A stretch of 64,000 nt of DNA, taken from Micromonospora nigra. Its GTDB lineage: Bacteria > Actinomycetota > Actinomycetes > Mycobacteriales > Micromonosporaceae. The notes beneath the pieces were generated by a model. It saw only the letters and a program-made list of their open reading frames with translations. It was not told where the DNA came from and searched no databases. Of the stretch, positions 52,173 to 63,394 are shown piece by piece; position 1 is the stretch's first letter, and each line of letters begins with the position of its first letter. Position numbers and translations under genes: made by a program. The DNA lies in assembly GCF_900091585.1 (NCBI RefSeq), contig NZ_FMHT01000003.1, positions 5,854,001-5,918,000 on the forward strand, written 5' to 3'.

Positions 52173-52503
52173 CCATGCAGGAAGGTACGCGCCGGCGTCG
52201 ATGACGGCGAACGGGGAGGGTGGTGGGGGAGGGCCCGGAGACCCGGTCGGTGACGCGCGTGCGCGCGCCCCGCGTCAAGCAAAGGGCATGCCGGCCGATC
52301 CCGCATCTCGAAGGTGGGCACAGTGACCGATGACACCGCAAGGGTTCACCTGGCATCAGTCAGGCGGATACCGGTCATTCACCCGTTCGGATGGATTGGC
52401 CACGCACTGTGCGGGGCAATATCCGCCCCGCATGCCACCTGCTCCACCGCGTGGTGTGCTCATGGTGCGGTGCGCGCTCATGATTCAGTGCCGAAGGAGC
52501 GAC
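52173..52503. other. Divergent promoter region of the glucan genes
   Basis: Between the glycosyltransferase (-) and glgX (+). TGCGGGGC (52410-52417) pairs with GCCCCGCA (52425-52432), a perfect 8-bp stem with an AATATCC loop, about 72 nt upstream of the glgX start. It may be an operator. No gene seen. Confidence 0.55.
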
Positions 52504-54621
<2,118 letters not shown>

Positions 54622-54622
54622 C

Positions 54623-56932
54623 ATGCCCACCACCCCCCGCGTCGGCGCCACCTACCGGGTGCAGGTGCGCCCCGGCTTCGACCTCGACACCACCGCCGGC
54701 ATCACCGGCTACCTCGCCGACCTCGGCGTCACCCACCTCTACAGCGCGCCGCTGCTGACCGCCACCCCCGGTTCGGCGCACGGCTACGACGTGGTCGACC
54801 ACCGCGCCGTCAACCCGGAGCTGGGCGGGGAGGCCGGCCGGCAACGGCTGCTGCGGGCGCTGCGCGAGGTGGGTCTCGGCCTGGTGGTCGACATCGTGCC
54901 CAACCACGCCGGGGTGGCCGTGCCGTCGGCCAACCCGGCCTGGTGGGACGTGCTGCGCCGGGGGCGCGACTCGGCGTACGCCCGCTGGTTCGACATCGAC
55001 TGGCGGCGGGGCCGGCTGCTGCTGCCCGTGCTCGCCGACACCCCCGACGCGTTGGACGACCTGAAGCTCTCCGACGGCGAACTGCGCTACCACGAGCACC
55101 GCTTCCCGGTCGCCGACGGCACCGGCGACGGCTCCCCCCGCGAGGTGCACGACCGCCAGCACTACCAGCTGGTGTCGTGGCGGCGCGGCGACGCGGAACT
55201 GACCTACCGCCGGTTCTTCGCCGTCTCCGACCTGGCGGGCCTGCGGGTGGAGGACCCGGAGGTGTTCGCCGCCACCCACGACCTCGTCCTGGCCTGGGCG
55301 GCGGCCGGGCAGGTCGACGGCATCCGCGTCGACCACCCCGACGGGCTGCGCGACCCCGCCGGCTACCTGGCCCGGCTGCGCGCTGCCGCGCCCGACGCGT
55401 GGCTGATCGTGGAGAAGATCCTGGAGTACGGCGAGGAGCTGCCGGCCTGGCCGGTGGACGGCACCACCGGGTACGACGCCCTGGCCGCCGTCGGTGGACT
55501 GTTCGTCGACGGCGACGCCGAGGACGACTTCACCGCCCTGGACACCCGACTGACCGGCCGGGCCACCTCCTGGGCGAACCTGACCCACGACACGAAACTC
55601 GCCGCCGCCACCCGGCTGCTGTCGGCGGAGCTGACCCGGCTCGCCGCGCTCGCTCCCGACGTGGAGACCGCCGCCGCCCGCGCCGCGCTGGCGGAACTGG
55701 CCGCCGGGTTCGCCGTCTACCGCGGCTATCCGCCCGAGGGCGCCCGGCACCTGGCCGCCGCCCGCGCGGAGGCCGGCCGCCGCCGTCCCGACCTCACCAC
55801 CGCCCTGGACGCCGTCACCCGTCGCCTGCGCGACCCCGACGACGAGCTGACCCGCCGGTTCCCCCAGTTCACCGGCGCGGTGATGGCCAAGGGCGTGGAG
55901 GACACGGCCTTCTACCGGTGGAGCCGGTTCGTCGCGATCAACGAGGTCGGTGGCAGCCCCGCCCACTTCGGCACCCCGCCCGCCGAGTTCCACCGCTTCG
56001 CCGCCGCCCGGCACTCCCGCTGGCCGGCGAGCATGACCACCCTGTCCACCCACGACACCAAGCGCGCCGAGGACGTACGGGCCCGGCTGGCGGTGCTCTC
56101 GGAGCTGCCCGACCGGTGGGCGGAACAGGTCACCCGCTGGTCGGCCGCGCATCCGCTGCCCGACCCGGCGCTGGCGCACCTGCTGTGGCAGTGCGCCGTC
56201 GGCGCCTGGCCCATCGAGCGGGAGCGGCTGCACGCGTACGCGCAGAAGGCCGCCCGGGAAGCCTCGGTGTCGACCTCGTGGGCCGACCCCGACCCGGTCT
56301 TCGAGCAGGCCATGCACGACCTGGTCGACGCCATGTACGACGATGCGGTGCTGCACGCCGAGCTGACCGGGTTCGCCGCCGCCGTCACCCCCGCCGGCTG
56401 GTCGAACTCGCTGGGCCAGAAGCTGGTGCAACTGGCCATGCCGGGGGTGCCCGACACCTACCAGGGCACCGAACTGTGGGACAACTCCCTCGTGGACCCC
56501 GACAACCGCCGCCCCGTCGACTTCGCCGTACGCCGGGAGTTGCTGGCCCGCCTCGACGGCGGCTGGCTGCCGGAGGTCGACGCCGGTGGGGCGGCGAAGC
56601 TGTTGGTGGTGTCGCGCACCCTGCGGGCCCGCCGCGACCACCCGGAACTGTTCACCGGCTACCGTCCGGTGCCGGCACACGGGCCGGCCGCCCGGCACGC
56701 GGTGGCCTTCGACCGGGGTGGCGCGGTCGCCGTCGCCACCCGCCTGCCGCTGCGCCTGGCCGCAGCCGGCGGCTGGCGCGACACGACTTTGTCACTTTCC
56801 GTCAACGACGTCATCGACCTGTTCACCGGCCGCGTCTACGCTGGCGGTCAGGTCCGGCTGGCCGACCTGCTGGCCAGCTATCCCGTCGCGCTGCTCACTC
56901 CCACCACCGGATCCGGGGAGGCTGCGTCATGA
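54623..56932 (+). CDS. treY: Malto-oligosyltrehalose synthase TreY
   Basis: Converts the reducing end of maltodextrins to a trehalosyl unit. 769 aa. TYRVQVRPGFDLDTTAGI is the typical start, AHGYDVVDH and DGIRVDHPDGL hold catalytic Asp residues, and LIVEKILEYGEELP holds the Glu. Stop overlaps the treZ start (ATGA). Confidence 0.96.
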   Translation: MPTTPRVGATYRVQVRPGFDLDTTAGITGYLADLGVTHLYSAPLLTATPGSAHGYDVVDHRAVNPELGGEAGRQRLLRALREVGLGLVVDIVPNHAGVAVPSANPAWWDVLRRGRDSAYARWFDIDWRRGRLLLPVLADTPDALDDLKLSDGELRYHEHRFPVADGTGDGSPREVHDRQHYQLVSWRRGDAELTYRRFFAVSDLAGLRVEDPEVFAATHDLVLAWAAAGQVDGIRVDHPDGLRDPAGYLARLRAAAPDAWLIVEKILEYGEELPAWPVDGTTGYDALAAVGGLFVDGDAEDDFTALDTRLTGRATSWANLTHDTKLAAATRLLSAELTRLAALAPDVETAAARAALAELAAGFAVYRGYPPEGARHLAAARAEAGRRRPDLTTALDAVTRRLRDPDDELTRRFPQFTGAVMAKGVEDTAFYRWSRFVAINEVGGSPAHFGTPPAEFHRFAAARHSRWPASMTTLSTHDTKRAEDVRARLAVLSELPDRWAEQVTRWSAAHPLPDPALAHLLWQCAVGAWPIERERLHAYAQKAAREASVSTSWADPDPVFEQAMHDLVDAMYDDAVLHAELTGFAAAVTPAGWSNSLGQKLVQLAMPGVPDTYQGTELWDNSLVDPDNRRPVDFAVRRELLARLDGGWLPEVDAGGAAKLLVVSRTLRARRDHPELFTGYRPVPAHGPAARHAVAFDRGGAVAVATRLPLRLAAAGGWRDTTLSLSVNDVIDLFTGRVYAGGQVRLADLLASYPVALLTPTTGSGEAAS

Positions 56933-58656
56933 CCGAGTTCACGGTCTGGGCACCGGAGGCGTCGCGGGTGCGGCTGCGCCTGCCGGGCGTCGCCGACCAC
57001 GACATGAGACCCGCCCGGGAAGGCTGGTGGCGGGTCGAGGTGCCCGATGCCGGCCCCGACTACTCCTTCCTCCTCGACGACGACGATCGGCCGCTGCCCG
57101 ACCCCCGATCGAGGTGGCAGCCCGAGGGGGTGCACGGCCCGAGCCGCCGTTACGACCACGCGGCGTTCGACTGGACCGACGGGTCGTGGACCGGTCGACA
57201 ACTGCCCGGCAGCATCCTCTACGAGCTGCACGTCGGCACGTTCACCCCCGAGGGCACCTTCGACGCCGCCATCGGCAAGCTCGACCACCTGGTCGACCTG
57301 GGCGTCGACATGATCGAGCTGCTGCCCGTCAACGCCTTCAACGGCGAACGCAACTGGGGCTACGACGGGGTCTGCTGGTTCGCCCCACACGAACCGTACG
57401 GCGGGCCCGACGGCCTCAAACGTCTCGTGGACGCCGCCCACGCCAAGGGCCTGGGGGTGATCCTCGACGTCGTCTACAACCATTTCGGGCCCTCCGGGGC
57501 CTACGCGCCGCTGTTCGCGCCGTACCTGGGCGAGGGCGACAACCCGTGGGGGCGGGCGGTCAACCTCGACGGCCCGCACTCCGACGGGGTGCGTCGCTAC
57601 ATCGTCGACAGCGTGCTGATGTGGCTGCGCGACTACCACGTCGACGGGCTGCGCCTGGACGCCGTGCACGCCATGCCCGACTCCCGCGCCACCCACCTGC
57701 TGGAGGAGATCGCCGTCGAGGTGGAGTCGCTGTCGGCGCACCTGGGTCGGCCGCTGTCGTTGATCGCCGAGTCCGACCTCAACGACCCCCGACTCATCAC
57801 GCCCCGGGAGGCCGGCGGGTACGGGCTGCACGCCCAGTGGAACGACGACGCCCACCACGCCCTGCACACCCTGCTCACCGGCGAGCGGCAGGGCTACTAC
57901 GGCGACTTCGGCTCGATGGAGTGCCTGGTGGAGGTGCTCACCGGCGGCTTCTTCCACACCGGCACCTGGTCCAGTTTCCGCAACCGCCACCACGGCCGTC
58001 CCGTGGACCGGCAGCGGACGTCCGGGCACCGGTTCGTGGCCTACCTGCAGAACCACGACCAGATCGGCAACCGGGCCACCGGCGACCGGATCTCCGCTTC
58101 GCTGTCGCCGGCGCTGCTGCGGGTGGGCGCGACGCTGCTGCTGACCGCGCCGTTCACCCCGATGCTGTTCATGGGGGAAGAGTGGGCGGCGTCGACGCCG
58201 TGGCAGTACTTCACCAGCCATCCGGAGCCGGAGCTGGCCTCCGCGGTGGTCACCGGCCGACGTCGGGAGTTCGCCGCGCACGGGTGGGACACCGACGACG
58301 TGCCGGACCCACAGGACCCGCAGACGTTCCTGCGGTCCCGGCTGGACTGGGCCGAGCTGGACAAGCCCGAACACCGCGACATGTACGAGTTCCACCGGAA
58401 GCTCATCGCGTTGCGCAAGTCGCGCCCGGACCTGTCGGACCCGCGCCTGCACACCCTGGACGTCCGGCACGGCGACCGGTTCCTGGTGATGCGGCGGGGC
58501 GGCTGCCTGGTGGCGGCGAACCTGGCGGACAAGCCGCAACGGGTGACGCTGCCGGGGGTGGCGCGGCGGGTGCTGCTGGCGACGGGGGCCGGGGTGACGG
58601 TGATGCGGGACCGGATCGAGCTGCCGGCGGAGACGGCGGCGATCGTGGCGCTCTGA
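56929..58656 (+). CDS. treZ: Malto-oligosyltrehalose trehalohydrolase TreZ
   Basis: Releases trehalose from the TreY product. 575 aa. Starts MTEFTVWAPEASRVRL. DGLRLDAVHAM (nucleophile), LIAESDLND (acid) and YLQNHDQIGNRATGDR are the GH13 catalytic regions. Translationally coupled to treY by ATGA. Completes the glycogen to trehalose route with GlgX. Confidence 0.96.
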   Translation: MTEFTVWAPEASRVRLRLPGVADHDMRPAREGWWRVEVPDAGPDYSFLLDDDDRPLPDPRSRWQPEGVHGPSRRYDHAAFDWTDGSWTGRQLPGSILYELHVGTFTPEGTFDAAIGKLDHLVDLGVDMIELLPVNAFNGERNWGYDGVCWFAPHEPYGGPDGLKRLVDAAHAKGLGVILDVVYNHFGPSGAYAPLFAPYLGEGDNPWGRAVNLDGPHSDGVRRYIVDSVLMWLRDYHVDGLRLDAVHAMPDSRATHLLEEIAVEVESLSAHLGRPLSLIAESDLNDPRLITPREAGGYGLHAQWNDDAHHALHTLLTGERQGYYGDFGSMECLVEVLTGGFFHTGTWSSFRNRHHGRPVDRQRTSGHRFVAYLQNHDQIGNRATGDRISASLSPALLRVGATLLLTAPFTPMLFMGEEWAASTPWQYFTSHPEPELASAVVTGRRREFAAHGWDTDDVPDPQDPQTFLRSRLDWAELDKPEHRDMYEFHRKLIALRKSRPDLSDPRLHTLDVRHGDRFLVMRRGGCLVAANLADKPQRVTLPGVARRVLLATGAGVTVMRDRIELPAETAAIVAL

Positions 58657-58822
58657 CCGCCAGCCAGGCGTTCGACCTGGGCCGCAGGAAGAGTCCACCA
58701 AGGACGGACGCGGTCCACGTCGACGGATGGCCGGTCGTCCTTGACCGACACCTCGGGCCGCCCTAACCTCGACACTCGATCGGGTTGCCGTGGTACCGCC
58801 CGTCGTCGTGAGGGAGGTTTCC

Positions 58823-60385
58823 TTGACCGCAGCCGGCCCGGAGGTCGTCACCGTCAACGTCGCGCTGGAGACCGTCTGGGACGCGGTGAACGACGTCGCG
58901 TTGTGGCCCTCGCCGCTCGACGACGCCTCCACCGTCCACCTGCTGCGCCAGACGCGGGACAGTCGCGAGCTGGAGATCTCCGTCGGCACCGGGACCTGGG
59001 TGCTGCGACAGACCCTCGACCCGGGGCCCCGTACGACCGACCCGGCGGCCCGCACGACCACCTTCGGCGTTCGCGACGCCGCCGCGTCGACCGCCGGGTG
59101 GCAGCGGCTCGTGCTGCGGGCGGTGCCGGGTGGCACGGAGTTGCGCTCGGAGACCGAGGGTGACCCGCCCCCGTTGACGCTGCCGGTTGCCCGGCTGGCC
59201 GAACAACTGCGCGATGTGCCAGCCCCGGCACCGGTCGACGACCCCCGCGCGGCCGCTCGGGGCCTCGCCGACCAGATCGCCGCCTCGGCCGCCCGCCACT
59301 GCCGTGCCCACACCCTCTCCGGGGGGCTCGTCGCGCAGTTGCGCGCGGCCGGCCTCTACACGATGGGGCTGCCGCGCTCACTGGGTGGCAGGCAGTCCGA
59401 CTTCCGCACCATCGTGGACGTGGTGGAGGAGCTGAGCCGCGCCGACGGGGCCACCGGGTGGCACGTCCTCACGGGCAACACCAACGCCTTCCTGGCCTGG
59501 TTGGATCCGGCGGTCGCCAAAGGGCTCCTGGCCGGCGCCCCGTCTCCCGCCCTCGCCGGCTCCACCGCCCCGAACGGTCGGGGCACCCGCAGGGAGGACG
59601 GCGGGTTCCGGGTGAGCGGTCGGTGGCCGCTCTGCTCCGGGAGTACCCATGCGGGTGTGCTGATGGCCGGTTTCCTCGTGGACGGTGACCCGCCCGGGCC
59701 GGGACCGCTGCCGCCGGCCCGGGTCGGGTTCTTCCCGGCCGAGGCGGCCACCCTGCTCGGCACCTGGCGTCCGATGGGCCTGGAGGCCACGGGCAGCCAC
59801 GACCTCGAACTGGCCGGGCTCGACATCCCGGCGGAGGCCACGGCGGCCCCGCACGTCGAACCGGCACGCCACGACGGCGAACTCTACCGACTGACGCCGT
59901 ACAACATCCTCATGGTGCTGCTCGCCGGCTTCCCCCTCGGGATCATGCGGCGGGCCGTCGACGACGCCACCGCCCTGGCCCGTACGAAGTTCCGCGCGGG
60001 CAGCCGCAGCCCCATGATCGACGATCCGGAGACGGTGTCGACGCTGCTCGACGCCGAGTCGGCGTTGCGCGCCGCGCGGGCCCTGGTCCACGAGACGTTC
60101 GACGAGGCGTGGCAGGCCCTGGCCGCGGGTGACCAGCTGTCCGACCGGCAACGGGCGGCCATCGCCATGGCCGCTGGCCACGCCCTGCGCCGTGGGCGGG
60201 AGGTGGCCACCGCCATGCTCCGCCTCGGCGGGACCGGGGCGTTGAATCTGGACCACCCGTTGCAGCGCTGCCTGCGTGACGTGCACGCCGCGGGCCAGCA
60301 CGTCGGCTTCGGCGACGACCTGCGGCAGCGCGTCGGCCGGACCTTCCTGGGCCTGGAGACGTCTCCCGCGCTCCACCAGGTGTGA
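58823..60385 (+). CDS. SRPBCC domain fused to acyl-CoA-dehydrogenase-fold oxygenase-like protein
   Basis: 520 aa from TTG 58823, preceded by GGGAGG. The first about 120 aa (VTVNVALETVWDAVNDVALWP) match the SRPBCC/START hydrophobic-pocket fold. The rest is acyl-CoA dehydrogenase-like: AGLYTMGLPRSLGGRQSDF, GATGWHVL, GGFRVSGRWPLCSG, and a helical C-terminus with HPLQRCLRDVHAAGQH. The architecture resembles flavin-dependent monooxygenases that lack a CoA group. The next gene is a shorter paralogue. Confidence 0.8.
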   Translation: MTAAGPEVVTVNVALETVWDAVNDVALWPSPLDDASTVHLLRQTRDSRELEISVGTGTWVLRQTLDPGPRTTDPAARTTTFGVRDAAASTAGWQRLVLRAVPGGTELRSETEGDPPPLTLPVARLAEQLRDVPAPAPVDDPRAAARGLADQIAASAARHCRAHTLSGGLVAQLRAAGLYTMGLPRSLGGRQSDFRTIVDVVEELSRADGATGWHVLTGNTNAFLAWLDPAVAKGLLAGAPSPALAGSTAPNGRGTRREDGGFRVSGRWPLCSGSTHAGVLMAGFLVDGDPPGPGPLPPARVGFFPAEAATLLGTWRPMGLEATGSHDLELAGLDIPAEATAAPHVEPARHDGELYRLTPYNILMVLLAGFPLGIMRRAVDDATALARTKFRAGSRSPMIDDPETVSTLLDAESALRAARALVHETFDEAWQALAAGDQLSDRQRAAIAMAAGHALRRGREVATAMLRLGGTGALNLDHPLQRCLRDVHAAGQHVGFGDDLRQRVGRTFLGLETSPALHQV

Positions 60386-60422
60386 CCGCCCGATCCGGCC
60401 TGCCCCGACGAACGAGGTGACG

Positions 60423-61628
60423 ATGACGCAGGCGACGACCTTCGACCGCGTGCCGGACACGACCGACGCGCAGGAGCCCGCGCTGTTGGCGGCGGCCCGT
60501 GCGTTGGCTCCGGAGATCGAGGAGCGGGCCACCGAGTTGGAGTCCGAGGGGACCCTGCCGGTGGACCTGGTGACCCGGATCCGCGACGCCGGGCTCTTCT
60601 CGATGGCGCTTCCGCCTGCGCTCGGGGGACCTGGGGCGGACCTGCGCACCATCGTGTCCGTGGTCGAAGAGATCTCCCGTGCGAACGGTTCGGCCGGTTG
60701 GACCGTCCTCATCGGGCAGGGTTCGGGCTTTCTGGGGTGGGTCGACCCGGACGTGGGTCGGCAGATCGTCGAGGCCGTGCCCCATCCCGTGATGGCGGGC
60801 TCGCTGGCACCCACCGGATGGGGCACGGTCGCCGACCCGGACTCCTACGTCCTGTCGGGCCGGTGGTCGTTCAACTCGGGCTGCTGGCACGCGGACTTCG
60901 TCCAGGTGGCGTTCTTCGTTCGGGACGGGGATGGTCCGCGGCTCGGGCCCTCCGGTCAGCCGGTCATGCGCTTCGCCCTGCTTCCGGCGCGGGAGGCGGA
61001 GATCCTCACCACCTGGGACACGATGGGGCTGCGCGGCACCGGCAGCGACGATCTCCTCATCAGCGACGCCGTGGTGCGGCACGACTGGACCCTCGACCCG
61101 ATCTTCGAGCCGGCGCGGCACGACGGCCCGCTGTACCGGCTCTCACACTTCAGCTATCTGATGACGCTGATGGCAGGCTTCCCCCTCGGCGTCGCCCGGC
61201 GTGCGCTCGACGAGTTCCGCGATCTCGCCGAACGGGAGTCCCCGCCGGGCACCCGGCACCCCCTGGCGCACGACCCGATGGTCCAGGCCCGGCTGCTGCG
61301 GGCGACCACCGCACTGCGCGCGGCTCGCCTGCTGGTCTTCGACGCGCTGGACCAGGTGTGGGACGAGGCCCGGGGCGGTGCGGTCGAGCCGCGGACGCGG
61401 GCCTGCCTGGCCGCCGCCGTGCAGCACGCGCAGCGGACGGCGGAGGAGGTGGTGCAGTGGGCGTTCCAGACCTGTGGCGAGCCGGCCCTGTACGCCTCCC
61501 ACCCGCTGCAACGCTGCTGGCGGGACATCACTGCGGCCGGCCAGCACATCGCGTTCGGTGCCGACACCGAACGGCGTACCTCCCGCACCGTGTTCGGCCT
61601 GGAACGGGAGCAGTTGCACCTCGTCTGA
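60423..61628 (+). CDS. Acyl-CoA-dehydrogenase-fold oxygenase-like protein
   Basis: 401 aa paralogue of the preceding gene without the SRPBCC domain: AGLFSMALPPALGGPGADLRTIVSVVEE, GSAGWTVLIGQ, YVLSGRWSFNSG, and HPLQRCWRDITAAGQH near the end. It is HsaA/DszC-like: probably uses reduced flavin and O2. No flavin reductase gene is in the window. ATG 60423, with GACGAACGAGGTG upstream. Confidence 0.82.
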   Translation: MTQATTFDRVPDTTDAQEPALLAAARALAPEIEERATELESEGTLPVDLVTRIRDAGLFSMALPPALGGPGADLRTIVSVVEEISRANGSAGWTVLIGQGSGFLGWVDPDVGRQIVEAVPHPVMAGSLAPTGWGTVADPDSYVLSGRWSFNSGCWHADFVQVAFFVRDGDGPRLGPSGQPVMRFALLPAREAEILTTWDTMGLRGTGSDDLLISDAVVRHDWTLDPIFEPARHDGPLYRLSHFSYLMTLMAGFPLGVARRALDEFRDLAERESPPGTRHPLAHDPMVQARLLRATTALRAARLLVFDALDQVWDEARGGAVEPRTRACLAAAVQHAQRTAEEVVQWAFQTCGEPALYASHPLQRCWRDITAAGQHIAFGADTERRTSRTVFGLEREQLHLV

Positions 61629-61673
61629 CGCGTCCGGGCCGGCGGCGAACTGGTCGTTCGACGGCCCACTCAG

Positions 61674-62762
61674 CTACCGGGGGCGCCACCGGGCAGGATC
61701 CTCGTGGCCGTCCACCAGCCGGATCGAGGCCGCCAACTCCAGCGCGTCGTCCCGGCCTCCCACGGCCGTGTCGGCGCGCTCACTCAAGACCGTCAACTGG
61801 GCTACGCACGTGGCGCACCCGCCGGGGAGCTGCGCCACCCGGTAGATCCCTTCGCCGCTCCTGCGCCAATCGATCGCGGTGGCGGCACGGCCGGACACCG
61901 TGACGTCGTCGGTCTCGGAGTGGCGGCCACCGGCCAGGCTCTCGGTGCTCAGACCGACCACGAGGTCGTACCTCAGATAGCTCTGGTGATCCTCGATCGG
62001 CCCCGGCAGCAGGTAGCTGGAGTAGGCCCGCAGCGGGCCGTCCTCGGCCCATTCCAGGACCACGCCGCCGAGCACGGCGTCGTCGGGCAGTTCCACCGCC
62101 CGGAACGGCAACGCCAGTGGCGTCTCCTCCCAGCGAACTCCCTCGGCCACCTGACGCGTGATCTCCTCGGGGCGGTCCACACCGTGGACCGTCAACCGCA
62201 TCCAAGCGTCCGGTGCGTACTCCCACGACAGCACGCGGCCATCGGGCAGCTCGTTCTGGAAGGCGGGACGACCCTGCACCGGCGCGACGGAGTCACCCGG
62301 GACGCTCAATCCGGCCTCTTCGTCGTACTCCCGATCGTAACGGTGGACGTCGATGCCCCGCGCTGCCATCCGGACCTCGACGTGCCACTCCCCGGCGGAT
62401 GAGCGTCCGCCCTCCTGCTCGGTGGCCGAGGCACCCACGGCTGTTCCGTTCACCGTCATGGTGTGCATGTCGTGCTCGGTGTCGTAGCGAACAAGGCGGG
62501 CGGGGCCGGGCAGGTGGCCGAGGCGGAACAGTTGCTGGCCGGGAGCGAACTGGGCGGGCACCGACCTGGGCGGGCCGTCCGAGGTGTCCGGCTCCGGTCC
62601 CCGTCCGGCGGCCCACACGGTCAGGCCCGCCGCCACCGCCACCACCGTCGTCATGATCCCCAGGAGCAGGAAACGGCGGCTGCGCCGCTGGCCTCGGGCC
62701 GGTCCCATCTCGACGTCGGGTGCGGGCGAGGCCCCGTCCGTTCCGTTCGCGTCACTCGCCAC
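61674..62762 (-). CDS. One-pass membrane protein of unknown function
   Basis: About 362 aa: a short cytoplasmic part, basic GQRRSRRF, a membrane segment (about aa 30-52), then an extracytoplasmic region with Cys pair GGCATCVAQL near the C-terminus. GTG 62762 is preferred because GGGAGGA lies 6 nt upstream; the frame's ATG 62786 has no RBS. Family not recognised. Stop converges with the previous gene at 61628 (46 nt gap). Confidence 0.75.
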   Translation of the reverse strand: MASDANGTDGASPAPDVEMGPARGQRRSRRFLLLGIMTTVVAVAAGLTVWAAGRGPEPDTSDGPPRSVPAQFAPGQQLFRLGHLPGPARLVRYDTEHDMHTMTVNGTAVGASATEQEGGRSSAGEWHVEVRMAARGIDVHRYDREYDEEAGLSVPGDSVAPVQGRPAFQNELPDGRVLSWEYAPDAWMRLTVHGVDRPEEITRQVAEGVRWEETPLALPFRAVELPDDAVLGGVVLEWAEDGPLRAYSSYLLPGPIEDHQSYLRYDLVVGLSTESLAGGRHSETDDVTVSGRAATAIDWRRSGEGIYRVAQLPGGCATCVAQLTVLSERADTAVGGRDDALELAASIRLVDGHEDPARWRPR

Positions 62763-62871
62763 GGGCGTCCTCCCAGCTCGGTGCACCGGCGCGACCCGGG
62801 GAGTCTACGGTCGGCCCGTCGTCGTCGCTGCCCGTCGACCGCGCGGTGTCGCCGACCGAGCAATCACGGGA

Positions 62872-63354
62872 TCACTGGATGGCCGAGCCGCCGGCAAGGT
62901 ACACCGACGTGGTCCGGGCTCTGGCCTGGATCGCCGCGCTGACACGTGGGGCGACGTTGCCGGGTAACCGCTGCTCGGCGAGGCGGGGCGGGAAGAAGGC
63001 GAGATCCTGGATCTCTTGTCGACACAGGGTGGAGCTTTCGAGGTTGGTGACGGTGCCGCAGTCGAAGGTGAAGTGGACAAGTGCGCGTGGCCGCTCCTCT
63101 GCCGGAAGCGCCCAGTCCACGACGAGCAGGTCTTTCACCACGACACCGATACCCAACTCTTCCTGAACCTCCCGGACGCAGGCGGCGTGCGGAAACTCGC
63201 CTTCATCAACGTAGCCGCCTGGAAAGGACCAGTGGTTGCGGTAAGTGGGTTTGACGAGGAGCACGTTGCCGGTCGGGTCGGTGATGAAAGCGGCTGCCGC
63301 CGCGTAGAAGGCGGGCAGGTTGGCGTACCAGATGGCGGGCTCCGTCCAGGTCAC
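62872..63354 (-). CDS. NUDIX hydrolase
   Basis: 160 aa from GTG 63354. Nudix box GGYVDEGEFPHAACVREVQEELGI (GX5EX7REUXEEXGU) at about aa 44-67 with the metal-binding Glu residues. Hydrolyses a nucleoside diphosphate linked to X; substrate unknown. Lies 40 nt downstream of the truncated TPR gene on the same strand. Codon use is less GC-extreme than the rest of the window. Confidence 0.92.
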   Translation of the reverse strand: MTWTEPAIWYANLPAFYAAAAAFITDPTGNVLLVKPTYRNHWSFPGGYVDEGEFPHAACVREVQEELGIGVVVKDLLVVDWALPAEERPRALVHFTFDCGTVTNLESSTLCRQEIQDLAFFPPRLAEQRLPGNVAPRVSAAIQARARTTSVYLAGGSAIQ

Positions 63355-63394
63355 GTCGGTGACGCTAGCCGATGTCCATCGGCCAGGGTCTGCG

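Noticed and set aside
54943..56928. Open frame in phase with treZ, running through treY
   Set aside because: Translation is arginine-rich nonsense in the wrong frame of treY; treZ starts at ATG 56929.
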